Shown here: piece by piece, positions 1-10,109 of the stretch | Position numbering within the stretch: the stretch's first letter is position 1 | Layout: the number at the start of each line of letters is the position of its first letter | Assembly (NCBI RefSeq): GCF_030551255.1 | Contig: NZ_CP130630.1 | Span: 10,043,001-10,107,000 of the forward strand | DNA length: 64,000 nucleotides | Reading direction: 5' to 3' | Origin: Streptomyces sp. NL15-2K | GTDB lineage: Bacteria > Actinomycetota > Actinomycetes > Streptomycetales > Streptomycetaceae | Notes under the pieces: generated by a model | The model's database searches: none | What the model saw: the letters and a program-made list of their open reading frames with translations, nothing else | What the model was told of the DNA's origin: nothing | Translations under genes and position numbers: made by a program

Positions 1-2265
1 GCAGGATCGGTGCCGCTGGGTGTGCCGATGGACGACACCCGCGCCTATGTTCTGGACGCGGGGCTGCGGCCGGTCGGGGTGGGTGTTGCGGGTGAGTTGT
101 ATCTGGGCGGGCACGGTCTGGCCCGTGGCTATCACGGCCGACCGGGCCTGACGGCGGAGCGGTTCGTGGCGGATCCGTTCGTGCCGGGGCAGCGTCTGTA
201 CCGGTCGGGGGATGTGGTGCGGTGGCGGCCGGAGGGGCGGCTGGAGTTCCTGGGCCGTGGGGACGACCAGGTGAAGATCCGTGGTTTCCGGATCGAGCCG
301 GCCGAGGTCGAAGCCGCCCTGGCCCGCTGTGCGGGGGTGGGGCAGGTCACCGTTCTCGCCCGCGAGGACCAGCCGGGCGTCAAGCGCCTGGCGGCGTATG
401 TGGTGCCGGACGACGCCTCGGTCGAGATGGACGCCGTACGGGCCGAGCTTGCGCGGTCGTTGCCGGAGTACATGGTGCCGTCGGTGTTCGTGGTGCTGGA
501 GGCGCTGCCGCTGACGGCGAACGGCAAGGTCGACCGCCGCGCCCTGCCCGTGCCCGAGTTCGACTCGGGGCAGGAGTACGTCGCGCCCCGTACGCCGGTC
601 GAGGAGAGGCTGGCCGGCATCTGGGCCGAGGTGCTGGGCATCGAGCGTGTCGGTATCCGGGACAGCTTCTTCGACCTGGGCGGCGACTCCATCCTCAGCA
701 TCCAGGTCGTCTCCCGCGCCCGCCGCGCCGGGCTCGCCCTCTCCTCCCGGGACGTGTTCGTGGGACAGACGGTCGAAGGGCTGGCCGCGGAACTCGACGC
801 CGTACGGGAAACCGCAGACCCGGCTGCGAGCACCGGCGGATCCGCCGCCGGGCCGCTTGAGCCGACCCCCGTCGGGGAGTGGTTCTTCGCGACCCACCCG
901 GTCGCGCCGCAGCACTTCGCCATGACGATGTCCTTCGTCCTCGTCCCCGACGCCGACGAGGGCGCGCTCCGCGACGCCGTCTCCGTGGTCCTGGCGCGGC
1001 ACGACATCCTCCGGGCGACTTTCTCCCCCATCGAGGACAAGCCCGGATCCGAGGGCACGCCCCATGACTCCGCCGCCGGTGCCCGGTGGGCCGGGCGGAT
1101 CGAGGAGACCGTTGCCACGGACCAGGTCTTCACCGCGTACGACCTCGACGGCACGGACGATCCGCGCGCGGCCTGGGATGTGGTGGTGCGGGAGGCACAG
1201 CAGCGGTTTCGGCTGGAGCGCGGGCCGCTGGTGCGGGTCCTGTACGGACGGCGCCCGGACGGCATGCCGCCCTGGCTCACCGTCACCGCGCACCACCTCG
1301 TCATCGACGGGGTGTCCTGGCGCATCCTCCTGGAGGACCTGGAGGACGCCTATGCGCAGGCGCGCTCCGGGGCGCCGTCCGCACCCCGCCTCGCCACGAC
1401 GTCGGTGCGCCAGTGGGCCGCGCGGCTGAACGCGCACGTCGCGCGGGGCGGTTTCGACGACCAGGTCGACTACTGGCGTGCCGTCACCGCGGGCGTTGAC
1501 ACCCGGCTGCCGGTCGACAGGCAGGACGGTGCCAACACCGGGGCGGAGCTGGACATGATCGCCGTCACGCTCACACCGGAGCAGACGCAGGCACTGCTGT
1601 ACCGAGTGCCCGGCAGATTCCGCAGCCAGATCAACGACGTACTGCTCGCCGCGCTGGCCCGGGTGCTGGCGGAGTGGACGGGCCGGGACCGCACGGTGGT
1701 GAACCTCGAAGGGCACGGCCGCGCCGAGCTGTTCGAGGACGTCGACCTGTCCGGTACGGTCGGCTGGTTCACCTCGATCCATCCCATCGCCCTCGAACGG
1801 CCGCGTGCCGAGGGCTGGGCGCAGGCGGTCAGGGCGGTGAAGCGGCTGCTGCGCGCGGTGCCGGATCAGGGCGTCGGCTACGGGGCGCTGCGATACCTCG
1901 CCGCGCCGGGCACCGCGGGGCATACCCTCGCGGACCTCCCGGAGCCGCAGATCAGCTTCAACTATCTCGGCCGCTTCGACCTGGTGGGCGATGACCGGAG
2001 CACGGCCCGGGAGCGGGCCCTGTTCGCCTCGGAGCTCGACATCGTCGGCCAGGACTACAGCCCGCAGGAGCGCCGCCCTCATCTGATCGACGTCGGGGGC
2101 GTCGTGCAGGACGGGCGGCTGACGCTGACGTGGGCGTACTCCTCGCAGCTGTACGAGCGGGAGACGGTGGAGCGGCTGGCGCACTCCATGGCCGCGGCGC
2201 TGGCCGAGATAGCGGGCTTCCCGGCGGTCCGTGACGAGACATCAGGCGAAAGGGGAACGGCATGA
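1..2265 (+). CDS. Nonribosomal peptide synthetase, C-terminal part (A-PCP-E), 5' end outside window
   Basis: The reading frame is open from base 1 and 754 codons are visible. The first ~180 residues are the C-terminal part of an adenylation domain, with the core motifs GELYLGGHGLARGY, YRSGD, a GRGDDQVKIRG hinge and the NGKVDRR lysine loop. A peptidyl carrier domain follows (LGGDSIL; the serine carries phosphopantetheine), and the remaining ~470 residues form an epimerisation domain (HHLVIDG, GYGALRY, NYLGRFD). The protein therefore ends by activating one amino acid and converting it to the D form. There is no thioesterase or condensation domain after E, so the chain must pass to another protein. 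The specificity-determining part of the A domain lies outside the window, so the substrate cannot be read. The TGA stop overlaps the next ATG. Confidence 0.95.
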   Translation, partial: AGSVPLGVPMDDTRAYVLDAGLRPVGVGVAGELYLGGHGLARGYHGRPGLTAERFVADPFVPGQRLYRSGDVVRWRPEGRLEFLGRGDDQVKIRGFRIEPAEVEAALARCAGVGQVTVLAREDQPGVKRLAAYVVPDDASVEMDAVRAELARSLPEYMVPSVFVVLEALPLTANGKVDRRALPVPEFDSGQEYVAPRTPVEERLAGIWAEVLGIERVGIRDSFFDLGGDSILSIQVVSRARRAGLALSSRDVFVGQTVEGLAAELDAVRETADPAASTGGSAAGPLEPTPVGEWFFATHPVAPQHFAMTMSFVLVPDADEGALRDAVSVVLARHDILRATFSPIEDKPGSEGTPHDSAAGARWAGRIEETVATDQVFTAYDLDGTDDPRAAWDVVVREAQQRFRLERGPLVRVLYGRRPDGMPPWLTVTAHHLVIDGVSWRILLEDLEDAYAQARSGAPSAPRLATTSVRQWAARLNAHVARGGFDDQVDYWRAVTAGVDTRLPVDRQDGANTGAELDMIAVTLTPEQTQALLYRVPGRFRSQINDVLLAALARVLAEWTGRDRTVVNLEGHGRAELFEDVDLSGTVGWFTSIHPIALERPRAEGWAQAVRAVKRLLRAVPDQGVGYGALRYLAAPGTAGHTLADLPEPQISFNYLGRFDLVGDDRSTARERALFASELDIVGQDYSPQERRPHLIDVGGVVQDGRLTLTWAYSSQLYERETVERLAHSMAAALAEIAGFPAVRDETSGERGTA

Positions 2266-3563
2266 GCAGCCTGGCCGACCACGTCTTCCACTCCTGGTCC
2301 GCTCCGGTTCAGCCGGAGATCGTGAGTGCGCGGGGCGTCCACTTCACCGACCGCGACGGACAGCGGTATCTGGACCTCGCCTCCCAGTTCGTCTTCACCA
2401 ATCTCGGGCACCAGCACCCGAAGGTGGTGGCCGCCGTCATCGAACAGGCACAGCGGCTGTGCACCGTGGCGCCCCCGTTCGAGAACCGCACGCGGTCGGA
2501 GGCGGCACGGCTCATCGCCGAACGGGCGCCGGGAGACCTGAACCGGGTCTTCTTCACGAACGGCGGTGCGGACGCCGTCGAGAACGCCGTACGGATGGCG
2601 AAGATCCACACGGGGCGCCCGAAGATCCTCGGCGCCTACCGCTCGTACCACGGCAACACCTCCACCGCCATCCAGCTGACCGGGGATCCCCGGCGCTGGG
2701 CGAACGAGATCTCGGCCCCGGGTGTGGTCCACTTCTTCGGGCCGTTCCGCTACCGGTCGGAATTCGGGGCGCAGACGGAGGCGGAGGAGTGCGAACGGGC
2801 GCTGCGGCACCTCGAATCCGTCGTCGCCATGGAGGGGCCGCACACCATCGCGGCGATCGTGCTCGAAACGGTGCCTGGCACCGCCGGGGTGCTGGTCCCG
2901 CCCGACGGCTATCTCGCCGGCGTGCGTGCCCTGTGCGACCGGCACGGCATCCTCTTCGTCGCCGACGAGGTGATGACGGGATTCGGCCGGACGGGGGAGT
3001 GGCTGGCCGTGGACCGCTGGAACGTCACACCCGACCTCATCACCTTCGCCAAGGGTGTCAACTCCGGGTACGTCCCGCTCGGCGGCGTGATCGTCTCCGA
3101 CCGTGTCGCCGAGACGTTCGCGGACCGGCCCTTCCCCGGGGGCCTCACGTACTCCGGGCACCCGCTGGCGTGCGCCGCCGCGGTGGCGGCACTCACGGCG
3201 ATGGCGGAGGAGGGCGTTGTCGAGCACGCCCGTCGCCTCGGCGCCGAAGTCATCGGGCCCGGGCTGCGGGAACTGGCCGTCCGTCACCCGGTTATCGGCG
3301 AGGTACGCGGACTGGGCGTCTTCTGGGCCCTCGAACTCGTCCGGGACCGCGCCACCCGCGAACCCCTGGTCCCCTACAACGCGAGCGGCCTCGCGGCCGC
3401 CCCGATGGCGCGGATCGCCGCGGCGTGCCGCAGGCGCGGTCTGTGGCCCTTCATCGCGATGAACCGCATCCACGTGGCTCCCCCGTGCACGATCACCGAT
3501 GCCGAGGCGAAGGAGGCGCTGTCCCTGCTCGACGACGTGCTCGCAGAGGCCTCGACGTGGTGA
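2262..3563 (+). CDS. Class III PLP-dependent aminotransferase
   Basis: 433 residues, typical of class III (omega) aminotransferases. The PLP-ring aspartate lies in VADEVMTGFGRTGEW and the Schiff-base lysine in TFAKGVNSGYVPLGG. These enzymes swap an amino group between a terminal amine or amino acid and a keto acid or aldehyde in the cytoplasm. The ATG overlaps the NRPS stop as ATGA, so the two genes are very likely translationally coupled. That coupling suggests the enzyme makes or modifies a building block of the NRPS product. The substrate cannot be told from sequence; a diamino or beta-amino acid would be a usual guess. About 265 bp with no evident gene separate it from the next gene, so it looks like the end of the cluster. 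Confidence 0.9.
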   Translation: MSSLADHVFHSWSAPVQPEIVSARGVHFTDRDGQRYLDLASQFVFTNLGHQHPKVVAAVIEQAQRLCTVAPPFENRTRSEAARLIAERAPGDLNRVFFTNGGADAVENAVRMAKIHTGRPKILGAYRSYHGNTSTAIQLTGDPRRWANEISAPGVVHFFGPFRYRSEFGAQTEAEECERALRHLESVVAMEGPHTIAAIVLETVPGTAGVLVPPDGYLAGVRALCDRHGILFVADEVMTGFGRTGEWLAVDRWNVTPDLITFAKGVNSGYVPLGGVIVSDRVAETFADRPFPGGLTYSGHPLACAAAVAALTAMAEEGVVEHARRLGAEVIGPGLRELAVRHPVIGEVRGLGVFWALELVRDRATREPLVPYNASGLAAAPMARIAAACRRRGLWPFIAMNRIHVAPPCTITDAEAKEALSLLDDVLAEASTW

Positions 3564-3829
3564 ACCGGGGGCACCGCACCTTGTGCTGGACGAGCAGCGA
3601 GAGCACGAGCGCGCCGCGCACGGTGCGGCCGACGAGAGTGCGCAGTACCGGCCACAGCTGAAGCGACGCCCGCGGCGGTCGTCGGGGCGATATTGCAGCC
3701 AGGCAGCGCCTCGGTAGTCTGCTGCCTGATCGAGGCGACCGGAGCCGGGCTCGAACTCCCCAGATCCTCCCCGGAACGGTCTGGAGTACTGATGGGGCCG
3801 GCTGACGCACGCGAAAACCGAGGTGAGGG

Positions 3830-5644
3830 ATGCAGTTCACCACCCGACCCACGCTTCAAGGATCCTTCGGCATGGTGTCCTCCACGCACTGGCTGGCCTC
3901 GCAGTCGGCGATGGCTGTGCTGGAGGGTGGCGGGAACGCGTACGACGCGGCCGTGGCGGGGGCGTTCGTGCTGCATGTCGTCGAGCCGCATCTCAACGGA
4001 CCCGCCGGTGAGGTGCCGATCCTGCTCGCCCCGGCGGGCGGTGAGGTGCGGGTGCTGTGCGGGCAGGGAGTCGCGCCGGGCGGGGCGACGACCGCGCACT
4101 ACAGGGGACTCGGTTTGGATCTCGTACCCGGTACGGGGCCCCTCGCCGCCGCCGTGCCCGGCGCGTTCGACGCCTGGATGCTGCTGCTGCGGGACCACGG
4201 CACCAAGTCCCTCGCCGAGGTCCTGGCGTACGCCATCGGCTACGCCGAACACGGGCACGCGCCCGTGGAGAACGTCGGCGCGACCGTCGAGACCGTACGG
4301 GAGCTGTTCGAGACGGAGTGGACCTCGTCGGCGGAGGTGTACCTGCCGGACGGAAAGGCTCCGCGGCCCGGCGCCCTGTTGCGCAACCCCGCCCTCGCCG
4401 CCACCTGGAAGCGGCTGCTCGCCGAGACCGCGGGCGCGGGGGACAGGGAGGCGCAGATCGAGGCCGCGCGACAGGTGTGGCGCACCGGGTTCATCGCCGA
4501 GGCTCTCGTACGGCAGGCGCGGCGGCCCACCATGGACACCAGCGGCGAGCACCACACCGGCACGCTGACGGCCGCCGACCTCGCCGGCTGGTCCGCGACC
4601 TACGAGGCGCCGGCGACGTACGACTGGAACGGCTGGACCGTGTGCAAGGCCGGACCGTGGAGCCAGGGCCCGGTGCTTCTCCAGCAGCTCGCGCTGCTCC
4701 CGCCCGACCTGCCCCGCTACGGGTCCGCCGACTACGTCCACCTGCTCATCGAAGGCTGCAAGCTCGCCATGGCCGACCGGGAGGCCTGGTACGGGGACGC
4801 GGCGGAGGTGCCGCTCGGCGAGCTGCTGTCGGAGCGGTACAACGCCGGGCGGCGGGAGCTCGTCGGCGACAAGGCCTCGTACGACCTGCGGCCCGGAAGC
4901 CCCGGCGGGCGCGCCCCGCGGCTGCCCACCGTCGCCCAGCACCCCACGTCGCCCCTGCCGGGCGCCGGTGAGCCCACCGTCGCGAAGTACCCGGCGTCTC
5001 CCGTGCCGGGCGAGCCCGACGTGGCCGCCGACGGCCGCACCCGCGGCGACACCTGCCACCTCGACGTCGTCGACCGCTGGGGCAACATGGTCGCCGCCAC
5101 CCCCAGCGGCGGCTGGCTGCAGTCCAACCCCGTCGTGCCCGAGCTGGGCTTCCCGCTGGGCACCCGGTTGCAGATGACCTGGCTGGAGGAGGGCCTGCCG
5201 AACACCCTCACCCCGGGCCGTCGCCCCCGCACCACGCTCACGCCCTCGATCGCGCTGCGCGACGGCGTGCCGGTCATGGCCTTCGGCACGCCCGGCGGGG
5301 ACCAGCAGGACCAGTGGCAGCTGCACTTCTTCCTCGCCGTGGCCCTGCGCTCCCCGGTGCGCGGCAGCCTCGACCTCCAGGGCGCGATCGATGCCCCGAA
5401 CTGGCACAACGACAGCTTCCCCGGCTCCTTCTACCCGCGCGGCATGCGACCGGGCAGCGTCACCGTGGAGGCCCGCACGGACCCGGGCGTCGTCGAGGAG
5501 CTGCGGCGGCGCGGTCACGACGTCACCGTCGGTGACCCGTGGTCGGAGGGGCGGCTCTGCGCGGTCGCGCGGGACCCGGAGACGGGGATCCTGTCGGCGG
5601 CCGCGAATCCACGGGGCATGCAGGGCTATGCGGTGGGCCGCTGA
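3830..5644 (+). CDS. Gamma-glutamyltranspeptidase-family protein (Ntn hydrolase)
   Basis: 604 residues related along their length to gamma-glutamyltranspeptidases, which self-cleave at a conserved Thr and then transfer or hydrolyse gamma-glutamyl groups. The N-terminal region has the usual start (STHWLASQSAMAVLEGGGNAYDAAVA). The processing site is read as GDTCHLDVVDRWGNM, where Thr aligns with the nucleophile of the common TTHxSVVD motif; the following residue is Cys rather than Thr. Later regions TPSIALRDG and AFGTPGGDQQ match the family. No secretion signal is obvious, unlike classical periplasmic GGTs. A proline-rich insert with two similar short segments (residues ~362-405) precedes the catalytic site. 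The ATG follows a good GAGGTGAGG ribosome site. It stands alone between spacers of 266 and 115 bp. The actual substrate is unknown. Confidence 0.85.
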   Translation: MQFTTRPTLQGSFGMVSSTHWLASQSAMAVLEGGGNAYDAAVAGAFVLHVVEPHLNGPAGEVPILLAPAGGEVRVLCGQGVAPGGATTAHYRGLGLDLVPGTGPLAAAVPGAFDAWMLLLRDHGTKSLAEVLAYAIGYAEHGHAPVENVGATVETVRELFETEWTSSAEVYLPDGKAPRPGALLRNPALAATWKRLLAETAGAGDREAQIEAARQVWRTGFIAEALVRQARRPTMDTSGEHHTGTLTAADLAGWSATYEAPATYDWNGWTVCKAGPWSQGPVLLQQLALLPPDLPRYGSADYVHLLIEGCKLAMADREAWYGDAAEVPLGELLSERYNAGRRELVGDKASYDLRPGSPGGRAPRLPTVAQHPTSPLPGAGEPTVAKYPASPVPGEPDVAADGRTRGDTCHLDVVDRWGNMVAATPSGGWLQSNPVVPELGFPLGTRLQMTWLEEGLPNTLTPGRRPRTTLTPSIALRDGVPVMAFGTPGGDQQDQWQLHFFLAVALRSPVRGSLDLQGAIDAPNWHNDSFPGSFYPRGMRPGSVTVEARTDPGVVEELRRRGHDVTVGDPWSEGRLCAVARDPETGILSAAANPRGMQGYAVGR

Positions 5645-5759
5645 CCCGGGCCGACCCTCGGCCACCAATGCGGATTTCAGGTCCCGGTGTTCATGGTGAT
5701 TCCACCCGCTGTACCCCGGCCAGGTAGGGATTGTCAGTGGCGCGTGCTCTCATGGAGCC

Positions 5760-6602
5760 ATGATCGAAGACATGGAAACCATCGACGAGTTTCTCGCCCG
5801 GCACGCGGCCGACGTGGCGGAAGCGGTGCGCAAGGCGGCCGCGGCCGAGATCATGCCGCGCTATCGCCGGCTCGCCGCGCACGAGGTCGACGAGAAGAGC
5901 GGCCCGCACGACCTGGTGACGGACGCCGACCGCAAGGCGGAGCAGTACCTGACCGAGGCGCTCGGCGCCCTCCTGCCCGGCTCCGTCGTGGTCGGCGAGG
6001 AGGCGGTGCACGCCAACCCGGCGACCTATGAGGCGATACAGGGCGACGCCCCGGTCTGGATCGTCGATCCCGTGGACGGCACACGACAGTTCGTGCACGG
6101 CGACCCCGGATTCTGCACGCTGGTCGCGCTTGCACAGAGCGGAACCCTGCTCGCCTCATGGACGTACGCGCCCGTGCGCGACCAAATGGCCACGGCCGTG
6201 CGCGGCCGGGGCGCCTTCCTCGACGGCGAGCGGCTCTTCGCCGGTGTCCCGGAACCCGGCCGTGACCTGCGCGTGGCCACGTCCCACCCCGACTACACGA
6301 CCGAGGAAGAGAAGCGGGCGCTGCTCGGCCTGTGGACCGATGGCGTGGCACCGCGCTCGTGCGGTTCGGCCGGCCTCGAATATCTCGCCGTCGCCCGGGG
6401 CGAGTCGGACGCCACGGCCTTCTCGTGGGAAGCCGCCTGGGATCACGCCGCGGGCCTGCTCCTGGTCGAGGAGGCGGGCGGCACCCACACGACCCGCGCC
6501 GGCGAGCCGTTCCGCATCACGGGCCACAACGTCCTCCCCTTCACCGCGGCCCGGGACGCGGCCACGGCCCGCCGAGTGGTGGGGCTGCTGGGAGGGGCGT
6601 AG
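5760..6602 (+). CDS. Inositol monophosphatase-family phosphatase
   Basis: 280 residues of the IMPase/HisN/CysQ superfamily of Mg-dependent, Li-sensitive phosphatases. Metal-binding motifs are visible: GEEA near residue 80, WIVDPVDGT near residue 100, and WDHAAGLLLVEEAGG near residue 225. The substrate could be inositol phosphate, histidinol phosphate or a nucleotide; the sequence alone does not decide, and no histidine genes lie nearby. The ATG at 5760 is used; ATG 5772 is an alternative. It is monocistronic, judging from the gaps on both sides. Confidence 0.88.
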   Translation: MIEDMETIDEFLARHAADVAEAVRKAAAAEIMPRYRRLAAHEVDEKSGPHDLVTDADRKAEQYLTEALGALLPGSVVVGEEAVHANPATYEAIQGDAPVWIVDPVDGTRQFVHGDPGFCTLVALAQSGTLLASWTYAPVRDQMATAVRGRGAFLDGERLFAGVPEPGRDLRVATSHPDYTTEEEKRALLGLWTDGVAPRSCGSAGLEYLAVARGESDATAFSWEAAWDHAAGLLLVEEAGGTHTTRAGEPFRITGHNVLPFTAARDAATARRVVGLLGGA

Positions 6603-6723
6603 CCCGGGTGCGGTCGGGCTGCTCAGGGCGTCGTGGCCCCGGGTGGTGCCCCGCGGCCCGAGGCTGTCAGTCCTCCGTCATATCCTGACCTCACTGGCCA
6701 TCGGCTGACGAAGGGGTCCGAAG

Positions 6724-8142
6724 GTGCCGTCGATGCTCGATGCGGTCGTGGTGGGTGCGGGGCCGAACGGGCTGACCGCTGCCGTGGAGCTGGCCCGCCG
6801 CGGCTTCTCCGTGGCCGTCTTCGAGGCCCGTGACACCGTCGGCGGAGGAGCCCGCACCGAGGAGCTCACCCTCCCCGGCTTCCACCACGACCCGTGCTCC
6901 GCGGCCCACCCGCTGGGCATCAACTCCCCGGCGTTCCGCGCCCTGCCCCTGGAGCGGTACGGCCTCGAGTGGCTGCACGCCGAGCTGCCCATGGCGCACC
7001 CCTTCACCGACGGCACCGCCGCCGTGCTGTCCCGGTCGGTCGGCGAGACGGCCGCCTCCTTCGGACCGCGGGACGCGGGCACGTACCGCAGACTGGTCGA
7101 GCCCTTCCTGCACCAGTGGGACACCCTGATCCGCGACTTCATGTCCCTGCCGTGCACCGCGCTGCCCCGCGACCCGGTCACCCTGGCCCGCTTCGGCCTG
7201 GTCGGCCTGCCCCCGTCCACCTGGCTGCTGCGCCGCTTCCGCGACGAGCGGGCGAAGGCCCTGTTCGCCGGCCTCGTCGCGCACGTCATGGCCCCGCTCG
7301 GCGGCCTCGCCACCGGCGCCATCGGCCTGGTCTTCGCCCTCGCCGCGCACGCCCGCGGCTGGCCCGTGGCCCGCGGCGGCTCCCAGTCCATCTCCGACGC
7401 GCTCACCGCCTACCTGAAGGACCTCGGCGGCACCGTCCACACCGACTACGAGGTCAAGCGCCTCGACGACCTGCCGCCCGCGCGCGCGTACGTCTTCGAC
7501 ACCTCCCCCACCGCCCTCGCCCGCATCGCCGGCTTCGGCCGCTCCTACGAGGGCTACCGGTACGGCCCCGGCGTCTTCAAGATCGACTACGCGTTGGACG
7601 GCCCCGTGCCGTGGACCGCGCAGGAGGCGCACAGGACCACCACCGTGCAGATCGGCGCCGACAGCGCCGAGATCGGCACCGCCCTGCGCGCGGCGTCCCG
7701 CGAGGGCCGCGCGCCGGAACGGCCGTTCATGATCACCGTTCAGCCCAGCGTCGTCGATCCCACCCGGGCCCCGGCGGGCAAGCAGGTCTTCTGGGCGTAC
7801 GGCCACGTCCCCAGCGGCTGGACCGGAGACCTCACCGACGCCATGGAACGCCAACTGGAGCGCTTCGCCCCGGGCTTCCGCGACCGCGTCCTCGCCCGCG
7901 CGACCGCCGGCCCGCCCGAACTCGCCGCCCGCAACGCCAACTACGTCGGCGGCGACATCGGCACCGGCGCGTTCTCCGGGCTCCAGGTCATGCTGCGCCC
8001 CAGACTGTCCCTGTCCCCGTACGGCACCCCGCACCCGGCCGTCTTCATCTGCTCCTCGGCCACCCCGCCGGGACCCGGCGTGCACGGGATGTCGGGACAC
8101 AACGCGGCGAAGGCCGTCTGGAGGAGGCTGCGACAGACATGA
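6724..8142 (+). CDS. FAD/NAD(P)-dependent oxidoreductase, phytoene-desaturase-like
   Basis: 472 residues starting at a GTG. The N-terminus carries the FAD-binding dinucleotide fold [19 protein letters not shown], followed by VGGGARTEE, as in CrtI-type desaturases and related amine-oxidase-fold flavoproteins. The C-terminal FAD-contact region is seen at [19 protein letters not shown]. No carotenoid genes are nearby, so an isoprenoid substrate is not supported; the physiological role is unknown. The TGA stop overlaps the ATG of the macro-domain gene (ATGA), so the two are co-translated. Confidence 0.85.
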   Translation: MPSMLDAVVVGAGPNGLTAAVELARRGFSVAVFEARDTVGGGARTEELTLPGFHHDPCSAAHPLGINSPAFRALPLERYGLEWLHAELPMAHPFTDGTAAVLSRSVGETAASFGPRDAGTYRRLVEPFLHQWDTLIRDFMSLPCTALPRDPVTLARFGLVGLPPSTWLLRRFRDERAKALFAGLVAHVMAPLGGLATGAIGLVFALAAHARGWPVARGGSQSISDALTAYLKDLGGTVHTDYEVKRLDDLPPARAYVFDTSPTALARIAGFGRSYEGYRYGPGVFKIDYALDGPVPWTAQEAHRTTTVQIGADSAEIGTALRAASREGRAPERPFMITVQPSVVDPTRAPAGKQVFWAYGHVPSGWTGDLTDAMERQLERFAPGFRDRVLARATAGPPELAARNANYVGGDIGTGAFSGLQVMLRPRLSLSPYGTPHPAVFICSSATPPGPGVHGMSGHNAAKAVWRRLRQT

Positions 8143-8648
8143 CCACCCTCACCCTCGTCCAGGGCGACATCACCCGGCAGACCGTCGACGCGATCGTCAA
8201 CGCGGCCAACTCCTCCCTGCTCGGCGGCGGAGGAGTCGACGGCGCCATCCACCGCCGAGGCGGCCCGGCGATCCTGGAGGACTGCCGCAAGCTCCGCGCC
8301 TCCCATTACGGCAAGGGCCTGCGTACGGGCCAGGCGGTCGCGACGACGGCCGGCGAGCTGGACGCGCGCTGGGTGATCCACACGGTGGGGCCGCGTTTCA
8401 GCCAGGACGAGGACCGTTCGGAGCTGCTGGCGTCCTGCTACCGGGAGTCGCTGCGGGTCGCCGACGAACTCGGCGCCCGCACGGTCGCCTTCCCGGCCGT
8501 CTCCGCGGGCATCTACGGCTGGCCGATCGAGGACGCCGCCCGGATCGCCGTGGAGACGGTGCGGGCGACGGAGACGGCGGTCGAGGAGATCCGGTTCGTC
8601 CTCTTCGACGAGCGGGCGTACGCGGCGTTCGCCGAACAACTTCCCTGA
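8139..8648 (+). CDS. Macro-domain protein (probable O-acetyl-ADP-ribose deacetylase)
   Basis: 169 residues forming a single macro domain, close to the YmdB group that binds ADP-ribose and hydrolyses O-acetyl-ADP-ribose or removes ADP-ribose from acidic residues. Key motifs are GDIT near the N-terminus, [21 protein letters not shown] (substrate loop and catalytic Asn/Asp region) and the phosphate-binding [12 protein letters not shown]. It overlaps the preceding flavoprotein gene by four bases. A sirtuin, which makes O-acetyl-ADP-ribose, lies 9 kb downstream but not in the same operon. An apparent hairpin directly follows the stop. Confidence 0.9.
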   Translation: MTTLTLVQGDITRQTVDAIVNAANSSLLGGGGVDGAIHRRGGPAILEDCRKLRASHYGKGLRTGQAVATTAGELDARWVIHTVGPRFSQDEDRSELLASCYRESLRVADELGARTVAFPAVSAGIYGWPIEDAARIAVETVRATETAVEEIRFVLFDERAYAAFAEQLP

Positions 8649-8664
8649 CGGCCCGTGCGGGCCG
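8649..8664. terminator. Short GC hairpin after the macro-domain gene
   Basis: CGGCCCG-TG-CGGGCCG directly after the stop codon gives a seven-base perfect stem with a two-base tip. It lies between convergent genes and could serve both strands. No T-run follows, as is usual in Streptomyces terminators. Confidence 0.4.
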
Positions 8665-8731
8665 GTGGCCAGGCGCGAGCGTGCCGGTGTCCGGACCAGG
8701 ACGCCGCCACGCTCGACCCTCCTTCGCACGG

Positions 8732-10038
8732 TTACCCCCGATCGTCTTCCTGCTCTGGCTTGGCAGACCCGTGAGCCACACTGTCGCGCCGGGACAGCAC
8801 CTGTGGATCGGGCCCGTGCGCGGCCCGGTAGGTGGTCCAGGCGAGGGTGAGCACGGCCGGCACGGCAGCCGGCAACAGCAACTCCGACGGCGGCACCGCG
8901 TACTCGATCAGGGCCAGCAGGTACGGGGCGCCGAAGCCGAGGTAGGCGAATGCCTGGAAGATGGCCGTCAGCCTGCCCAGGTTCTCGGTGCTCGCCAGGC
9001 GCTGCACCTCCATCAGGCCGCACACCAGGCAGCAGCCGTAGCCCGCGCCGAGCACCAGCGCGGCGATGGCGATCAGCCACCAGTGCGCGTCCGCCGCGGC
9101 CACCGCGCCGAGCACCAGTCCGCCCACCGCGATACCCAGTGCGGTGGTGATCAGCCGAGGCTTGTCCGGGTGGTTGACCCGACGCGCCAGCGGTTGCACC
9201 AGGATGCCCGCGACCATGGTCAGCATGGTCACGATCGCACTGAACATCAGTGCGTTGTCACCGAGCCGGTCCAGCACCAGGCCGGGCAGGTAGGTCAGCG
9301 CGATCGCGGACGTGCCGAACACCCAGGGGGCCGGCGGCACGACGACGGTCCAGAACCGGCGGCTGCTCGCTTCGGTCAACCGGAGGCGGGACCAGAGGGG
9401 GGCGTCCTCGTCGGCCCGGTGGGTCTCCGGCGTGCGCAGCACCAACGGTACGGCCGCCAAGGTGAGCGCCACATGCGGAATGTAGGAGCTGACGACCGGG
9501 CTCGGTGCCGCCCGCGCCAGCAGACCTGCGATCAGCGGGCCCACCGCGAAGCCCGTGGTCACGCCCATCGTCGCGCGTCGGGCGCCGGTGTGCTCGTCCT
9601 GACCGGACCCGCTCACGGTGAGTTCCTTGATCCACGCGGTGCCCGAGCTGAACGCCGCTCCGCTGGCGGCACCGGCGACGAGCCGCCCCACGAACAGCCA
9701 GCCCAGCCCCGATCCGGCCGGCATGAGCAGCACGCTGGCGAGCGCCGAGACGATCAGCGCGGGCACCAGCACCCGACGGCGGCCGTACCGGTCGGAGAAC
9801 GGGCCTCCGAGCAGCAGCCCGGGGATCAGCCCGACCGCGTAGAGGGCGTAGGTCGCCTCCACCGTCGTCGTCGAGGCGCCCAGTTCCGAGCGGTACATCA
9901 ACATCAGCGGCGCGACCTGGTTCGCCCCCAGCCCACGGCCGCGACACCCAGAGCGATCGCCAGCCAGGCACGGCCGCCGGCATCGGGAAGCCGGGCGTCG
10001 CGGGCTTCACGGTACGTATGCGATGTCGGGTAGGTCAT
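8732..10038 (-). pseudogene. MFS transporter, frameshifted near its N-terminus
   Basis: The main frame (8732-9904) encodes ~390 residues of a major facilitator with repeated hydrophobic segments and the motif-A loop FSDRYGRRR. This frame lacks the first transmembrane helix. The missing part is in another frame upstream: starting at ATG 10038 one reads MTYPTSHTYREARDA and then a hydrophobic stretch AWLAIALGVAAVGWG, which would join NQVAPLMLMYRSE of the main frame if one base were added near 9925-9932. The break falls at a run of five Cs (plus strand), so it is either a real one-base deletion or a sequencing error. If intact, this would be a ~435-residue, 12-helix exporter. It is divergent from the GlxA-like regulator gene and may be its target. 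Confidence 0.75.
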
Positions 10039-10109
10039 GACTACGACACTGCCGGTGGCCAACTACCTCCTCAAGTGGCCGAAACGCCATCGTGCGTACA
10101 ATTTGTGCC

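Noticed and set aside
3564..3829. Possible small gene between aminotransferase and GGT-like genes
   Set aside because: No frame with a ribosome site or protein-like composition; treated as spacer.
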